A DNA stretch of 64,000 nucleotides from Noviherbaspirillum humi (GTDB lineage Bacteria; Pseudomonadota; Gammaproteobacteria; Burkholderiales; Burkholderiaceae_D), in the NCBI RefSeq assembly GCF_900188095.1, contig NZ_FZOT01000006.1, positions 175,972-239,971 of the forward strand, written 5' to 3'. Positions 34,483-43,324 of the stretch are shown one piece after another. The translations under genes and the position numbers were made by a program. Numbering within the stretch: position 1 is the stretch's first letter; the number at the start of each line of letters is the position of its first letter. Under the pieces are notes generated by a model. That model was not told where the DNA came from. It saw only the letters and a program-made list of their open reading frames with translations, and made no database searches.

Positions 34483-34893
34483 TTGCTTCAACTCGTCATC
34501 CGTACTTCCATCGTGCTCGCCGCCGCTGGCCTAGCCCAGTTCGATACCTCCGGTAAAGGCTTATTCATGGTCATGTGGGCCGGCACGATCGGATATGTTG
34601 TCGGGCATCGTGCTTACGAAAGCTTGAAGAGCATGTTTAAGTCAACGACGAACTCCCGGAGTCGTATCACCGGGGCGCTATCCAAGCCATCCATACGCCA
34701 TCGCCTTATGGTGATACTTCTCCGGACCGCTTTACTCACCGGAGCGAATCTGTTCGTAAGGTTTCAGCTCGATAGCGTTTCATTCACATATGGGCAGGTC
34801 ATAATCAGTTTTACCATCGTCATGCTGGTGTTGCTTGCTGCAGAAGATTGGAATTTTTTCAAGCAGGAAGCGGAAGCGAACCCTTCGCGGTAG
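34483..34893 (+). CDS. Small four-helix membrane protein of unknown function, copy 1
   Basis: 136 aa starting at a TTG. The start is set by comparison with the downstream paralogue of equal length: both have CTGGACAGGAG before the start and begin MLQL. Four hydrophobic segments (about residues 3-18, 27-44, 74-92 and 102-121) predict an integral inner-membrane protein. A basic Ser/Arg-rich cytoplasmic-like loop lies between helices 2 and 3. No known family is recognised. Expression is probably low-oxygen or nitric-oxide induced, judging from the FNR-like box upstream. An upstream in-frame GTG at 34435 would cover the putative promoter and is rejected. Confidence 0.72.
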   Translation: MLQLVIRTSIVLAAAGLAQFDTSGKGLFMVMWAGTIGYVVGHRAYESLKSMFKSTTNSRSRITGALSKPSIRHRLMVILLRTALLTGANLFVRFQLDSVSFTYGQVIISFTIVMLVLLAAEDWNFFKQEAEANPSR

Positions 34894-34952
34894 ATGATGA
34901 GAACCTTGATTGACTGATTTCCTGTAAATGCGCCCGCTGCGTCCTGAACAGG

Positions 34953-34966
34953 GTGACTTAAATCAT
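34953..34966. promoter_or_regulatory. FNR/DNR-like box GTGACTTAAATCAT
   Basis: A second TGA-N6-TCA box, 65 bp before the start of the second paralogue, mirroring the first copy 548 bp upstream in spacing and in the shared downstream segment TTATCCTGCCAGTGA (about 34990-35004). Confidence 0.6.
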
Positions 34967-35031
34967 GTTCATTCGCTGCACGATGGTGTTTATCCTGCCA
35001 GTGACATGCCCCGGTCTGGACAGGAGTCACC

Positions 35032-35442
35032 ATGCTGCAGCTCATCATCCGTGTTTCCATCATGCTCGTCGTTGGCGGCCTTGCCCTGACCGATGGATCA
35101 GGCAATGGACTGTTCATGGGCATGTGGGCCAGCGCAATCTGTTATGTGATTGGGCTTCAGGCCTGCCGATGCTCCAGGAGTCTGTTCAGTGCATCCGCAA
35201 CTTCCGAGTGGCGAACCGCCATGGAATCGACCAGGCTGCCCCTGTTCTGGCATTTGACGACAATAGCCACTCGGGCTGTTTTACTGACCATAACGGGCTT
35301 GGTTGTACGGTTTCAGACCGAAGGCGTTTCATTTACCCTGAGCGAGGTGCTGACCAGCCTGGCCATCGTCATGCTAGCCATTCTTGCCATGGAAAATCTG
35401 CCCCCGGCGAGGGATTACGCAACGGCAGATTCGGCCCATTAA
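35032..35442 (+). CDS. Small four-helix membrane protein of unknown function, copy 2
   Basis: 136 aa, the same length as the gene at 34483 and alignable over its whole length without obvious gaps; shared blocks include MLQL-IR-SI, GLFM-MWA, VRFQ and SFT. ATG start with an ACAGGAGTCACC ribosome-binding region. Four predicted transmembrane segments in the same places. The function is unknown. A tandem duplication that kept the promoter, the regulator box and the ribosome-binding site explains the pair. The two sequences have diverged well beyond a recent copy, most in the loop between helices 2 and 3. Confidence 0.75.
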   Translation: MLQLIIRVSIMLVVGGLALTDGSGNGLFMGMWASAICYVIGLQACRCSRSLFSASATSEWRTAMESTRLPLFWHLTTIATRAVLLTITGLVVRFQTEGVSFTLSEVLTSLAIVMLAILAMENLPPARDYATADSAH

Positions 35443-35532
35443 GTTGCGGGAACCTAAGCGTGTTCGATATGTCGAAGCGGGAATTGTCTGTTGGAAATCC
35501 CTACCGATCCGCTTCAACTATCTCGCCATTTC

Positions 35533-36420
35533 ATGTCATCCCGCGTCACCTCGGTCGGCCTGGTCACCGCGCCGCGCCTCTCGACCGGCTATTGCTATCC
35601 CGATCACATCGATAGCGACAGCATCGCCGCCTTGCCTTCCAAGCCGGGCATCTACATCTTCCGCGACGCGCTGGAGCGGCCTCTCTACATCGGCAAGAGC
35701 GTCAACATCCGCACCCGGGTGCTGTCGCACCTGCGCACGCCGGCGGAAGCCCGCATGCTGGAGCAGACGCGCCGCGTCGACTTCCAGCGCACGGCCGGCG
35801 ACATCGGCGCGCTGCTGCTGGAGTCGCGGCTGATCAAGGAAATGCAGCCGCTCTACAACGTCAAGCTGCGCAATACCCGCGAGATGTGCGCGCTGCGCTT
35901 CGATCCGGACAGCGGCACGCCGGCGCCGCAGGTGGTGTACGAGCGCGACCATGACTTCGCCCGAACCCAGGGCCTCTATGGGCTGTTCGCCAGCAAGCGG
36001 GCGGCACAGGACAAGCTGCGAGAGATCGTCGAGAACCACCGCCTGTGCCATGCCCGCACCGGGCTGGAGAGCGCCATCCGCGGCCGCGCCTGCTTCGCCC
36101 GCCAGCTGCGCCATTGCCTGGGCGCCTGCACCGGCGATGAAGCCTCGGAAGCCCATGACGCCCGCCTGCTGGCCGCGCTGGAAGAGCTGCGGGTGGTGGT
36201 GTGGCCCTATCCCGGGCCCATGGGCATCGTGGAAGAGTGCGACGGCTGGCGCCAGACCCATATCGTCGACCACTGGTTCTATCTCGGCTCCATCGAACGG
36301 CGCAAGGGACGGCGGCCAGTGCGGCGGCCGGCGCGGCGGCGCTTCGACGTCGACACCTACAAGATCCTGGTCAAGCCGATGCTGCGCGGCGACCTGCTGC
36401 TGACGCCGATCGAGGTCTGA
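35533..36420 (+). CDS. UvrC-homologue endonuclease, Cho-like
   Basis: 295 aa. A GIY-YIG nuclease domain sits near the N terminus (GIYIFRDALERPLYIGKSVN, then RTRVLSHL), followed by the UvrC-type region with LLLESRLIKEMQPLYNVKLR and, further on, a cysteine-containing segment (HCLGACTGDEASEAHD) as in UvrC and Cho. It would make the 3' incision at UvrAB-marked lesions in nucleotide excision repair. E. coli Cho is SOS-induced, but I see no CTGT-N8-ACAG LexA box here. Start chosen at ATG 35533; an in-frame TTG at 35491 would add 14 residues. Confidence 0.82.
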   Translation: MSSRVTSVGLVTAPRLSTGYCYPDHIDSDSIAALPSKPGIYIFRDALERPLYIGKSVNIRTRVLSHLRTPAEARMLEQTRRVDFQRTAGDIGALLLESRLIKEMQPLYNVKLRNTREMCALRFDPDSGTPAPQVVYERDHDFARTQGLYGLFASKRAAQDKLREIVENHRLCHARTGLESAIRGRACFARQLRHCLGACTGDEASEAHDARLLAALEELRVVVWPYPGPMGIVEECDGWRQTHIVDHWFYLGSIERRKGRRPVRRPARRRFDVDTYKILVKPMLRGDLLLTPIEV

Positions 36421-36437
36421 GCCTTCACGAAGAGCGC

Positions 36438-38069
36438 TCAGGCCTGCTTGCCCGGATGTCGATAGAAGTGGATCGTGCCGCGGCCGCTGTGCTTGGCCTG
36501 GTACATCGCATCGTCGGCATAGCGGATGAGGATCTTCTCATCCACCGCGTCGTCCGGGAAAAAAGCCACGCCGATGCTGGCCGAGATATGAAATTCATGT
36601 CCCGCAATCAGAAACGGCCGGTTCAGTTCCTGCAGCACCTTGTGCGCCACCACCGCCACGCCCTGATTGCTTTCCGCCCGCGGCAACAGCAGCACGAATT
36701 CATCGCCACCGAGCCGGGCCGCCGTATCCGATTCGCGCATGCTGTGCTGCAGGCGGCTGGCGACTTCCTTGAGCAGCAGGTCGCCGATCGCATGGCCGTA
36801 ATTGTCGTTGACCGGCTTGAAGCGGTCGAGGTCGATGAACATCAGCGCAACGCGGCCGCGCTCGCGCCGCGCCGCGGCGATCGACTGCCCGAGCCGTTCC
36901 ATCATCAGCTTGCGGTTGGGCAGGCCGGTCAGCACGTCGTACAGCGCCAGGCGCATTGCCTGCTCGCTGGCGCGCAGCGCGCGGGTGCGGTCGTCGAGCA
37001 GCAGCCAGGTCAGCAGCGCCAGCAGCAACGCGATGCTGATGCCGCCCCGCAGAATCAGCTCCGCCTTGCCGGTATCGGCGCTGGCGGCAAAGCCGGGCAG
37101 GGCGGCGTTGACGACGATCCAGGAATGGCCGGCGATCTCCAGTCGCTGGATGCTGGTGAGCGGATTGCTGAATACCGCCGCCCGCGATTCCTGGAGCGTG
37201 TCGAACATGCGCGACTGATCGGACATTTGATTGCCGTCGTAGACCTCCACGTCCAGCTCGACCGGGCGGTCGCCCTGCAGTTCGTTCATCAGGTCTGTCA
37301 TGCGGAAGGCGGCATAAACCCAGCCGCTCAGGCTGTCCCGTCTTGCGTCGGCAGAGTCCGGCGAAGCGCCGTCGCGGTAGATGGGCATGTACATCAGAAA
37401 GCCGATCTGCATGTCCCTATCGGTTTCCTGGACCAGGGTGACCTTGCCCGACACCGCCGCCTTGCCAGTATCGCGGGCTTGTTCCATCGCCGCTCGCCGC
37501 ACCGGATCGGTCAGCATGTCGAAGCCGAAGGCCCGCAGGTTCCGGCCTTCGAACGGCTCGATGTACTGGACCGGACCGTACCACTCGCGGCTGCCGGCGG
37601 GCCAGGCCTGATAATCCGGGAAGCCTTCGGCCCGCATGGCATCGACGAAACGCGCGATTTCCGACGCCGGCACCTGGGCGGAAAAGCCTAACGCCTGAAT
37701 GCCGGGATAGTTCTCCTTCAGGCGCAGGGTGGATGCGTATCGGTGGAACTCCTGGCGCGTCACTTGCGAAGACGCCGCGAACAACCCGGCCACGCCGCGC
37801 AGCACCTGTTCATAGGTCAGCATGCGCTGTTCGATGCGCCGGTTGGATTCGCGAACCCGGAAATCGAAACGGGTTTGCAATTCCTGCCGCGCGCTGTCGC
37901 GCGCATCCTGCCAGAGCTGACGGGTGACCCCCAGGCACAGCAGCAGCACCAGGGCCGGGAGGATGACGCCATGCCGCGTCCAGTTCGACAGTCGCTCAGA
38001 CCGGGGCGCCTCGCCATGACCTGTGCCGCCGGAGTCGGGATCGAGGGGGTTGGGCGGGTGGGTGGCCAT
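36438..38069 (-). CDS. Diguanylate cyclase with periplasmic CHASE sensor domain
   Basis: 543 aa. An N-terminal helix (GVILPALVLLLCLGV) precedes a CHASE-type periplasmic domain (about residues 70-300: YEQVLRGVAGLFAASSQVTR, PGIQALGFSAQVP, SGKVTLVQETDRD), a second helix (LILRGGISIALLLALLTWLL), and a C-terminal GGDEF domain (about 375-540) with LTGLPNRKLMMERLGQ, FIDLDRFKPVND and the intact active site RLGGDEFVLLLPR. It should make c-di-GMP in response to an extracytoplasmic ligand; no RxxD inhibitory site or EAL domain is seen. ATG 38069 preferred over a TTG seven codons upstream. Confidence 0.88.
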   Translation of the reverse strand: MATHPPNPLDPDSGGTGHGEAPRSERLSNWTRHGVILPALVLLLCLGVTRQLWQDARDSARQELQTRFDFRVRESNRRIEQRMLTYEQVLRGVAGLFAASSQVTRQEFHRYASTLRLKENYPGIQALGFSAQVPASEIARFVDAMRAEGFPDYQAWPAGSREWYGPVQYIEPFEGRNLRAFGFDMLTDPVRRAAMEQARDTGKAAVSGKVTLVQETDRDMQIGFLMYMPIYRDGASPDSADARRDSLSGWVYAAFRMTDLMNELQGDRPVELDVEVYDGNQMSDQSRMFDTLQESRAAVFSNPLTSIQRLEIAGHSWIVVNAALPGFAASADTGKAELILRGGISIALLLALLTWLLLDDRTRALRASEQAMRLALYDVLTGLPNRKLMMERLGQSIAAARRERGRVALMFIDLDRFKPVNDNYGHAIGDLLLKEVASRLQHSMRESDTAARLGGDEFVLLLPRAESNQGVAVVAHKVLQELNRPFLIAGHEFHISASIGVAFFPDDAVDEKILIRYADDAMYQAKHSGRGTIHFYRHPGKQA

Positions 38070-38379
38070 CTGGCGGTTGAACGGCGGCAATGTCTGCTTG
38101 AAGAAAGGAAACGCAAAATCGCGCGGCGCGGATGCGGCTCATGGACTGCGTGCTGCCGGTCCGTTCATTTTTGCATTGGAATAAGAAAGCGAACTCAAGT
38201 TCGCGCTTTCCGCCGCGGCCTTGATGCAGCTGCCGTGCGCCGGCCTGCGTGCCTGCCCCTCGATGCAGCGCCGAACCCGTTGCGGACAGCTCGGCTAAAA
38301 TAGGCAATCGATCAACAGGCAAGGCCGGACGGGCAGACGCTCCGGACGCACCTGCCTTCATCTCTTTCCCGGACCGGTC

Positions 38380-39576
38380 ATGAATTCACGCTCACTGTTC
38401 TCTTCATCCTTTTCTGCAGCGAGGCTGGATGCGCTTACCCACAAACTCTCCGACGACATCAAGGCCGGCCGCATACCGGGCGCGGTCATGCTGCTGGAGC
38501 GGCACGGCGAAATCGCCTACGAGGTAGCGCTGGGCGCCCAGGATCCCGCGAGCGGCGCGCCGATGACCACCGACAGCATTTTCCGCATCTATTCGATGAC
38601 CAAGCCCATCGTGTCGGTGGCGGCCATGATGCTGGTGGAAGAGGGCAGGCTGCTGCTGACCGACCCGATCTCGGACTACCTGCCGGAATTCGTCCGGCCC
38701 AGGGTGGGCGTGGAGTCGCGCGATGCCTCCGGTGCGCCGAAGCTGGATCTGGTCGAAGTGGAGCGCCCGATCACCGTGCATGACCTGCTGCGCCATACTT
38801 CCGGCCTGACCTACGGGCTGTTCGGCAGCTCGATGGTGAAGTCCGCCTACCAGAAGGCCGGCATCGGCGTCACCCGGATGCCGAGCGACGAATACATCCG
38901 CACGCTGGCCTCGCTGCCGCTGTTCTGCCAGCCGGGCACCATCTGGGAGTACAGCCACTCCACCGACGTGCTCGGCGTGCTGCTCGAGCGGATCACCGGC
39001 CAATCGCTCGAGGCGCTGCTGAAGGAAAGAATCCTGGACCCGCTCGGCATGCGCGACAGCGGCTTCTGGGTCGAGGAAGAGCAGCTGCACCGGCTGGCGC
39101 AGGCCTTCGACAAGGACCCGGTCACCGGCGCCGACGTGAAGCTGAACTATGTCGGCAAGCGGCCGGTGTTCTTTTCCGGCGGCGGCGGCATGGTCTCCAC
39201 CGCCCGCGACTACCTGCAGTTCGCGCGCATGCTGCTCAACGGCGGCGAGCTGGACGGCGAGCGCCTCCTGTCGCGCTCCACCCTGAACTTCATGACCAGC
39301 GACCATCTCGGCGATTTGCCGCTGGCGCGGACCGGCCCGAGCTATCTGCCGGGACCGGGCTATGGCTTCGGACTCGGCTTCGCGGTGCGGACCTCGGCAG
39401 GCAATGCCGTCATTCCCGGATCCGTCGGCGACTACACCTGGAGCGGGCTGGCCGGCACCTACTTCTGGATCGACCCGCTGGAAGACATCGCCGCCATCTT
39501 CCTGATGCAGGCGCCGGAACAGCGCCAGCACTACCGCCAGCTGTTCCGCAACATGGTCTACGCCGCCCTGGAGTAG
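38380..39576 (+). CDS. Serine hydrolase, beta-lactamase class C/esterase EstB-like
   Basis: 398 aa penicillin-binding-protein-like hydrolase. Nucleophile motif SMTK (Ser72, Lys75) in IFRIYSMTKPIVSVAAMML, and the Tyr of the YxS/N motif in WEYSHSTDVLG near residue 191; the late segments (GGGMVSTARDYLQFARMLL, GYGFGLGF) match the family. No signal peptide is obvious, so cytoplasmic or exported status is open. Most such enzymes of this length hydrolyse esters rather than beta-lactams. Transcribed divergently from the diguanylate cyclase, with a 310-bp gap that shows no gene. Confidence 0.82.
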   Translation: MNSRSLFSSSFSAARLDALTHKLSDDIKAGRIPGAVMLLERHGEIAYEVALGAQDPASGAPMTTDSIFRIYSMTKPIVSVAAMMLVEEGRLLLTDPISDYLPEFVRPRVGVESRDASGAPKLDLVEVERPITVHDLLRHTSGLTYGLFGSSMVKSAYQKAGIGVTRMPSDEYIRTLASLPLFCQPGTIWEYSHSTDVLGVLLERITGQSLEALLKERILDPLGMRDSGFWVEEEQLHRLAQAFDKDPVTGADVKLNYVGKRPVFFSGGGGMVSTARDYLQFARMLLNGGELDGERLLSRSTLNFMTSDHLGDLPLARTGPSYLPGPGYGFGLGFAVRTSAGNAVIPGSVGDYTWSGLAGTYFWIDPLEDIAAIFLMQAPEQRQHYRQLFRNMVYAALE

Positions 39577-39656
39577 GACGGCCCGGCATGCCGGTGGCGT
39601 CGCGATCCACCGGCCATCCGCCATGCGGCAGGTGAAGAAACCGTACCGGCGGTGAT

Positions 39657-40610
39657 TCACCGCGGAAGGCTCTTCCGCTCCACCATCTTCAACAGTGCAT
39701 ACAGCGACGCCAACCTCGGCGCCGGCACGCCTTCGCGCTGCGCAGCCCGCACCACATTGCCGATGATGGCTTCGGTTTCCATCGGCCGGCCGTTCTCGTA
39801 ATCCAGCGCCATGCTGGTCTTGTAGGCCGGCCCCTTGCGGGTGGCGTCGATGAATTGCTCAGCCAGTTCCGGCGCCAGCGGATGGCCGGTCGCCGCCGCG
39901 ATCGCTTCCACTTCCCGCATCGCTTCCAGCACGAAGGCGGAGCCTTCCGCCGTGGCCAGGATCTGCGCCGTATCCAGCGCGCCGCCCAGTACCGATATCG
40001 GATTGAACACCGTGTTCCACAGCGCCTTCTGCCAGCGCGCGGCGGCCACCTTGTCTGTCAGCGGACAGCGTATGCCGCCCGCTTCCAGCAGCGCAGCCAG
40101 CCGGCGCGCCCGCTCGGACACCCCGGAAGGATAATTGCCGAAATTGAGGTCGCCGAAGGCGAAATGGCGAATCCGCCCGGGCCCGGTACGGCTGACCTGG
40201 ACGAAGGCGAGGGCGCTGATCACTTCGTTGTCCGGGAAGGCGGCGGCGATTTCGGCCTCGATCTCGACGCCGTTCTCGATCAGCACGATCACGGTATGCG
40301 GCCCTACGGCCGGGCGCATCAACGCCACCCGATCCAGGCCTTCCACCACCTTCAGCGTGACGATCAGGTAATCCGGCGCGCCGCCCTGATAGTCGCCAGC
40401 GCTGCGAAGCACCTGTGCCGGCCGGAAGCTGCGGTTCCCCAGCCGGTCGCTTGCCAGTTCATAGCCGCGCTCCCGGACCGCGTCGAATTCGCCTCGGCAT
40501 ACCACCGACACCTCCGCGCCCGCGCCATGCAGCAGCGCGCCATAGAAGCCGCCGATCGCGCCAGCGCCCACCACCAGCGCCCGGATCGGGGCCTGTTCCG
40601 CTTCCTTCAT
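39657..40610 (-). CDS. Ketopantoate reductase-family (2-dehydropantoate 2-reductase-like) oxidoreductase
   Basis: 317 aa NADP-dependent reductase of the ApbA/PanE fold. Seen: N-terminal Rossmann GAGAIGGFYGALL (about residues 14-27), then the C-terminal PanE domain with DKVAAARWQKALWN and NGRPMETEAIIGNVVRAA. PanE reduces ketopantoate to pantoate in CoA synthesis, but related paralogues act on other 2-oxo acids, so the exact substrate is open and no symbol is given. A strong CAGGAGGAGAC ribosome-binding site precedes the ATG. No pantothenate gene is adjacent. Confidence 0.82.
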   Translation of the reverse strand: MKEAEQAPIRALVVGAGAIGGFYGALLHGAGAEVSVVCRGEFDAVRERGYELASDRLGNRSFRPAQVLRSAGDYQGGAPDYLIVTLKVVEGLDRVALMRPAVGPHTVIVLIENGVEIEAEIAAAFPDNEVISALAFVQVSRTGPGRIRHFAFGDLNFGNYPSGVSERARRLAALLEAGGIRCPLTDKVAAARWQKALWNTVFNPISVLGGALDTAQILATAEGSAFVLEAMREVEAIAAATGHPLAPELAEQFIDATRKGPAYKTSMALDYENGRPMETEAIIGNVVRAAQREGVPAPRLASLYALLKMVERKSLPR

Positions 40611-40836
40611 GTCTCCTCCTGGTCGTTTTCATCCGGCATGCGGCGCCGGCGTGCCGCCGATTATGCGCGAAACCGGCTTACCCGGCAGGACACGGCTTCT
40701 CCAAATTGCTACCCCTTCAAGACGTGTCCGCAACATTCCAAAAATAATTTCTTCTTCGACTTAAAAATCTGAAACCTTGCACCAGGGTTACGCGTTATGA
40801 TTATTTCTCGTCATAAACATTTCCTATTGGTGCCAT

Positions 40837-41766
40837 ATGTTCAAAAAAGCGCTGCTTGCGGCCATGTTGAGCTGCTCGCTGACAGCATGGGCGGTACCAT
40901 TCAGTTCGCAGCATGCGCTGGTTTTCGACGAGGAAACCGGGCAGGTGCTGCTTGAGAAAGATGCCCACGCTGTCGTTCCCATCGCTTCCCTGACCAAACT
41001 GATGACCGCCATGGTCGTGCTTGATGCCAAGCAGGACATGGACGAGCTCATTGCGATCGACGAAAGCGATGTCGACACCCTGAAAAACAGCTCTTCCCGC
41101 GTACCGGTCGGCGCCGTGCTGCCGCGCCACACGGTACTGCAGTTGGCGCTGATGTCTTCCGACAACCGCGCCGCCGCGGCGCTCGGCCGCACCTACCCGG
41201 GCGGCCATATCGCCTTTCTCGACGCAGTCCGGAGCAAGCTGCAGGCGCTCGGCATGACTGACACCTCGATCCAGGAGCCCACCGGCCTGTCGCCGCACAA
41301 CCGATCCACCGCAGCAGACCTGCTGAAGATGGCCACCGCTGCTTCCTACTATCCCGAGATCTCGCGCCTCACCACCGAAACGGCGGAACTGGTCGATATC
41401 AACGGCAAGCCGGTCCAGTACCGCAATACCAACGGGCTGGTCGGGAAGAAGGGATGGGACATCCTGCTCTCCAAGACCGGATTCACCCGCGAGGCCGGAC
41501 GCTGCCTGATCATGCGCATGCAGGCGGCGGGGCGCCATGTCATCCTGGTGCTGCTCAACGCCAAGGAAACCGCCTACCGGGTGCTGGATGCCGAGAACGT
41601 TCAGCGCTACCTGTCGGGCCAACCGCCGCTCGAGGCCAGGGCCTTGTTCGCCCATCACGGCGTGAAGCAGGTCGCGGCACGCAAGCATGGCAAGTCGAAG
41701 TCGGGCGTCGTGCTGGTAAAAGCCAAGGCTGCGGTAAAGGCCTCGCGCAAGGGCCGCACCGTCTAA
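40837..41766 (+). CDS. pbpG: D-alanyl-D-alanine endopeptidase (PBP7-like)
   Basis: 309 aa. Periplasmic low-molecular-weight penicillin-binding protein of the S11 family that cleaves peptidoglycan cross-links. Signal peptide MFKKALLAAMLSCSLTAWA; active-site motifs SLTK (Ser about 51), SSDN (about 107) and SKTG (about 213) are all intact. The C-terminal end is Lys/Arg-rich (KHGKSKSGVVLVKAKAAVKA), possibly interacting with anionic polymers. The upstream region is AT-richer than its surroundings and should hold the promoter. A strong terminator follows. Confidence 0.92.
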   Translation: MFKKALLAAMLSCSLTAWAVPFSSQHALVFDEETGQVLLEKDAHAVVPIASLTKLMTAMVVLDAKQDMDELIAIDESDVDTLKNSSSRVPVGAVLPRHTVLQLALMSSDNRAAAALGRTYPGGHIAFLDAVRSKLQALGMTDTSIQEPTGLSPHNRSTAADLLKMATAASYYPEISRLTTETAELVDINGKPVQYRNTNGLVGKKGWDILLSKTGFTREAGRCLIMRMQAAGRHVILVLLNAKETAYRVLDAENVQRYLSGQPPLEARALFAHHGVKQVAARKHGKSKSGVVLVKAKAAVKASRKGRTV

Positions 41767-41800
41767 CCTTCCGATTCCGCCAATCAACTCCCAGTTCAAC

Positions 41801-41842
41801 ATCCCGCGTTGCCCTTTATCAAAGGACAACGCGGGATTTTCA
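41801..41842 (+). terminator. Rho-independent terminator
   Basis: ATCCCGCGTTG (41801-41811) pairs with CAACGCGGGAT (41827-41837), with extra pairing inside the loop (CCTTT/AAAGG), followed by TTT. Terminates pbpG. Confidence 0.88.
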
Positions 41843-42062
41843 ATTACTTTACCCACTAGATCGACTACAATTGCGAAGCATGGTTTGCACGTCTCACAGG
41901 TCCTGAATACCGTCGGTTGTCATATCCATATCCGATGGGTTTGAGGGATGCACAGGGGTGAAAGACGACGGTGAACAGGCCACCGGCATGCAGCAGCGCG
42001 GTTCAGGCTTGAAATACGAGGGATTTGCGTCGGATGCCGCCATTCGACTTTCTGGAGCAAGA

Positions 42063-42482
42063 GTGAATAACACTACCAACAACAATAAAGACGTGGTTCT
42101 GCCGGAGTTCAAGATGCGCGTGCTCGTCATCGAAGACAACCAGGACCTGGCACGCTTGTTCTGCGACCTGCTCGAAGTCATGGGCTGCGAAACGGAAGTC
42201 GCCTTCAATGTGCGCGCCGGTCTGCAGAGCACCCTCAAGAATTCCCCTGACATCATCTTTTGCGACCTGCGCCTGCCGGGCGAGAAGAACGGTTTCGATT
42301 TCGCCCGCGAACTCCGCGCCAATGCAGACTACGCCGACCTGCCGCTGATCGCGGTGACCGGCTATGGCGACGTCGAGGCGCAGCAGCGCGCGCTGGAAGC
42401 GGGTTTCAACCGTGTGTTCGCCAAGCCGATCAAGTTCGCCGAAATCCAGGACGTCCTCAAACAGTATCAGAAGCGGGCCTGA
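42063..42482 (+). CDS. Stand-alone response regulator (receiver domain only)
   Basis: 139 aa. GTG start at 42063 with a TGGAGCAAGA ribosome-binding site; a GTG at 41958 with 35 more residues is less likely. After a polar, Asn-rich leader (NNTTNNNKD) comes one receiver domain: VLVIEDNQD (acidic pocket), IIFCDLRLPGEKNG (phospho-acceptor Asp), AVTGYGD and FAKPIKF (conserved Lys). There is no output domain, so it works by protein contact. Close to the histidine-phosphatase and phytochrome genes; which kinase serves it is unknown. Confidence 0.85.
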   Translation: MNNTTNNNKDVVLPEFKMRVLVIEDNQDLARLFCDLLEVMGCETEVAFNVRAGLQSTLKNSPDIIFCDLRLPGEKNGFDFARELRANADYADLPLIAVTGYGDVEAQQRALEAGFNRVFAKPIKFAEIQDVLKQYQKRA

Positions 42483-42529
42483 CGCCGCCGGCGTGGACGG
42501 CCTCGTTACGCCTTCAAAGGGATAGCAGG

Positions 42530-43171
42530 ATGTCGCATCCGCCGGTTTCCCGCCTGTCGAATGCCCCCTTCGGACTGAATTTCGTTTTGCTGCGCCGCCC
42601 ATGGGCGGCGTTGCTGTTTGTGCTGGCCCTTTTCGCAGCGGGCCATCCCGTCGAGGGCCGCTGCGCGGACAACGACGCATTGTGGACGGCGCTGCGTCAG
42701 GGCGGCCATGCCATCTTCATCCGCCATGCGTCCACCACGCCGGGCATAGGCGATCCCCCCGGCTTCATCCTCGACCGCTGCGATACCCAACGCAATCTAT
42801 CGCCGCAGGGACGCGCTGAGGCTGCCCGTATCGGCGAGACCCTGCGCCGTCGGCAGGTGCCCATCGCCGAGGTCTACAGCAGCCGCTGGTGCCGCTGCCT
42901 CGATACCGCAAAGCTCGCGCTCGGCAAAGTGACGCCGGCTCCGATGCTGGACTCGATGTTCAACGATCCGGGCAAGCGCAGCGACGAAGAAAAGACGCGC
43001 GAAGTGCTTGCCACAGTTGCCCGCATTCCCGCCGCCGCCAACGTGGTGTTCGTTACCCATGCGCAGAACATCCAGCACATGCTCGATGTATCGCCGGCTC
43101 CGGGCGAGATGGTGCTGGCCAAACCCGTGGCGGGCACACTGCGCGTCGTCGGGCGCATCGCGCTCGAATAG
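42530..43171 (+). CDS. Exported histidine phosphatase-family protein
   Basis: 213 aa. A hydrophobic leader (PWAALLFVLALFAAGHPVEG) suggests export or membrane anchoring. The phosphoglycerate-mutase-like fold is marked by the catalytic motif IFIRHASTTPG (near residue 62), LSPQGRAEAARIGETLR, YSSRWCRCLDTA and the second His in VVFVTHAQNIQHM. Substrate unknown. The ATG lies in an AGCAGG context 47 bp after the receiver gene. Confidence 0.83.
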   Translation: MSHPPVSRLSNAPFGLNFVLLRRPWAALLFVLALFAAGHPVEGRCADNDALWTALRQGGHAIFIRHASTTPGIGDPPGFILDRCDTQRNLSPQGRAEAARIGETLRRRQVPIAEVYSSRWCRCLDTAKLALGKVTPAPMLDSMFNDPGKRSDEEKTREVLATVARIPAAANVVFVTHAQNIQHMLDVSPAPGEMVLAKPVAGTLRVVGRIALE

Positions 43172-43324
43172 GCCCGCCATAATGGTTGGCAACCCCGTGC
43201 CGGCTTTCCGAGTAAAATGGCCGCTTCGGCTCGGCCGCGTCATTCCTGACTGTGGCTGATTCCGGGACGGGAACGTCTGCGGCCGCATTCCCGGCTCAAC
43301 CTTCAGGCCCAAGTGCCATTCACG

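Noticed and set aside
35443..35532. Possible LexA box before the Cho-like gene
   Set aside because: No CTGT-N8-ACAG match was found on either strand.
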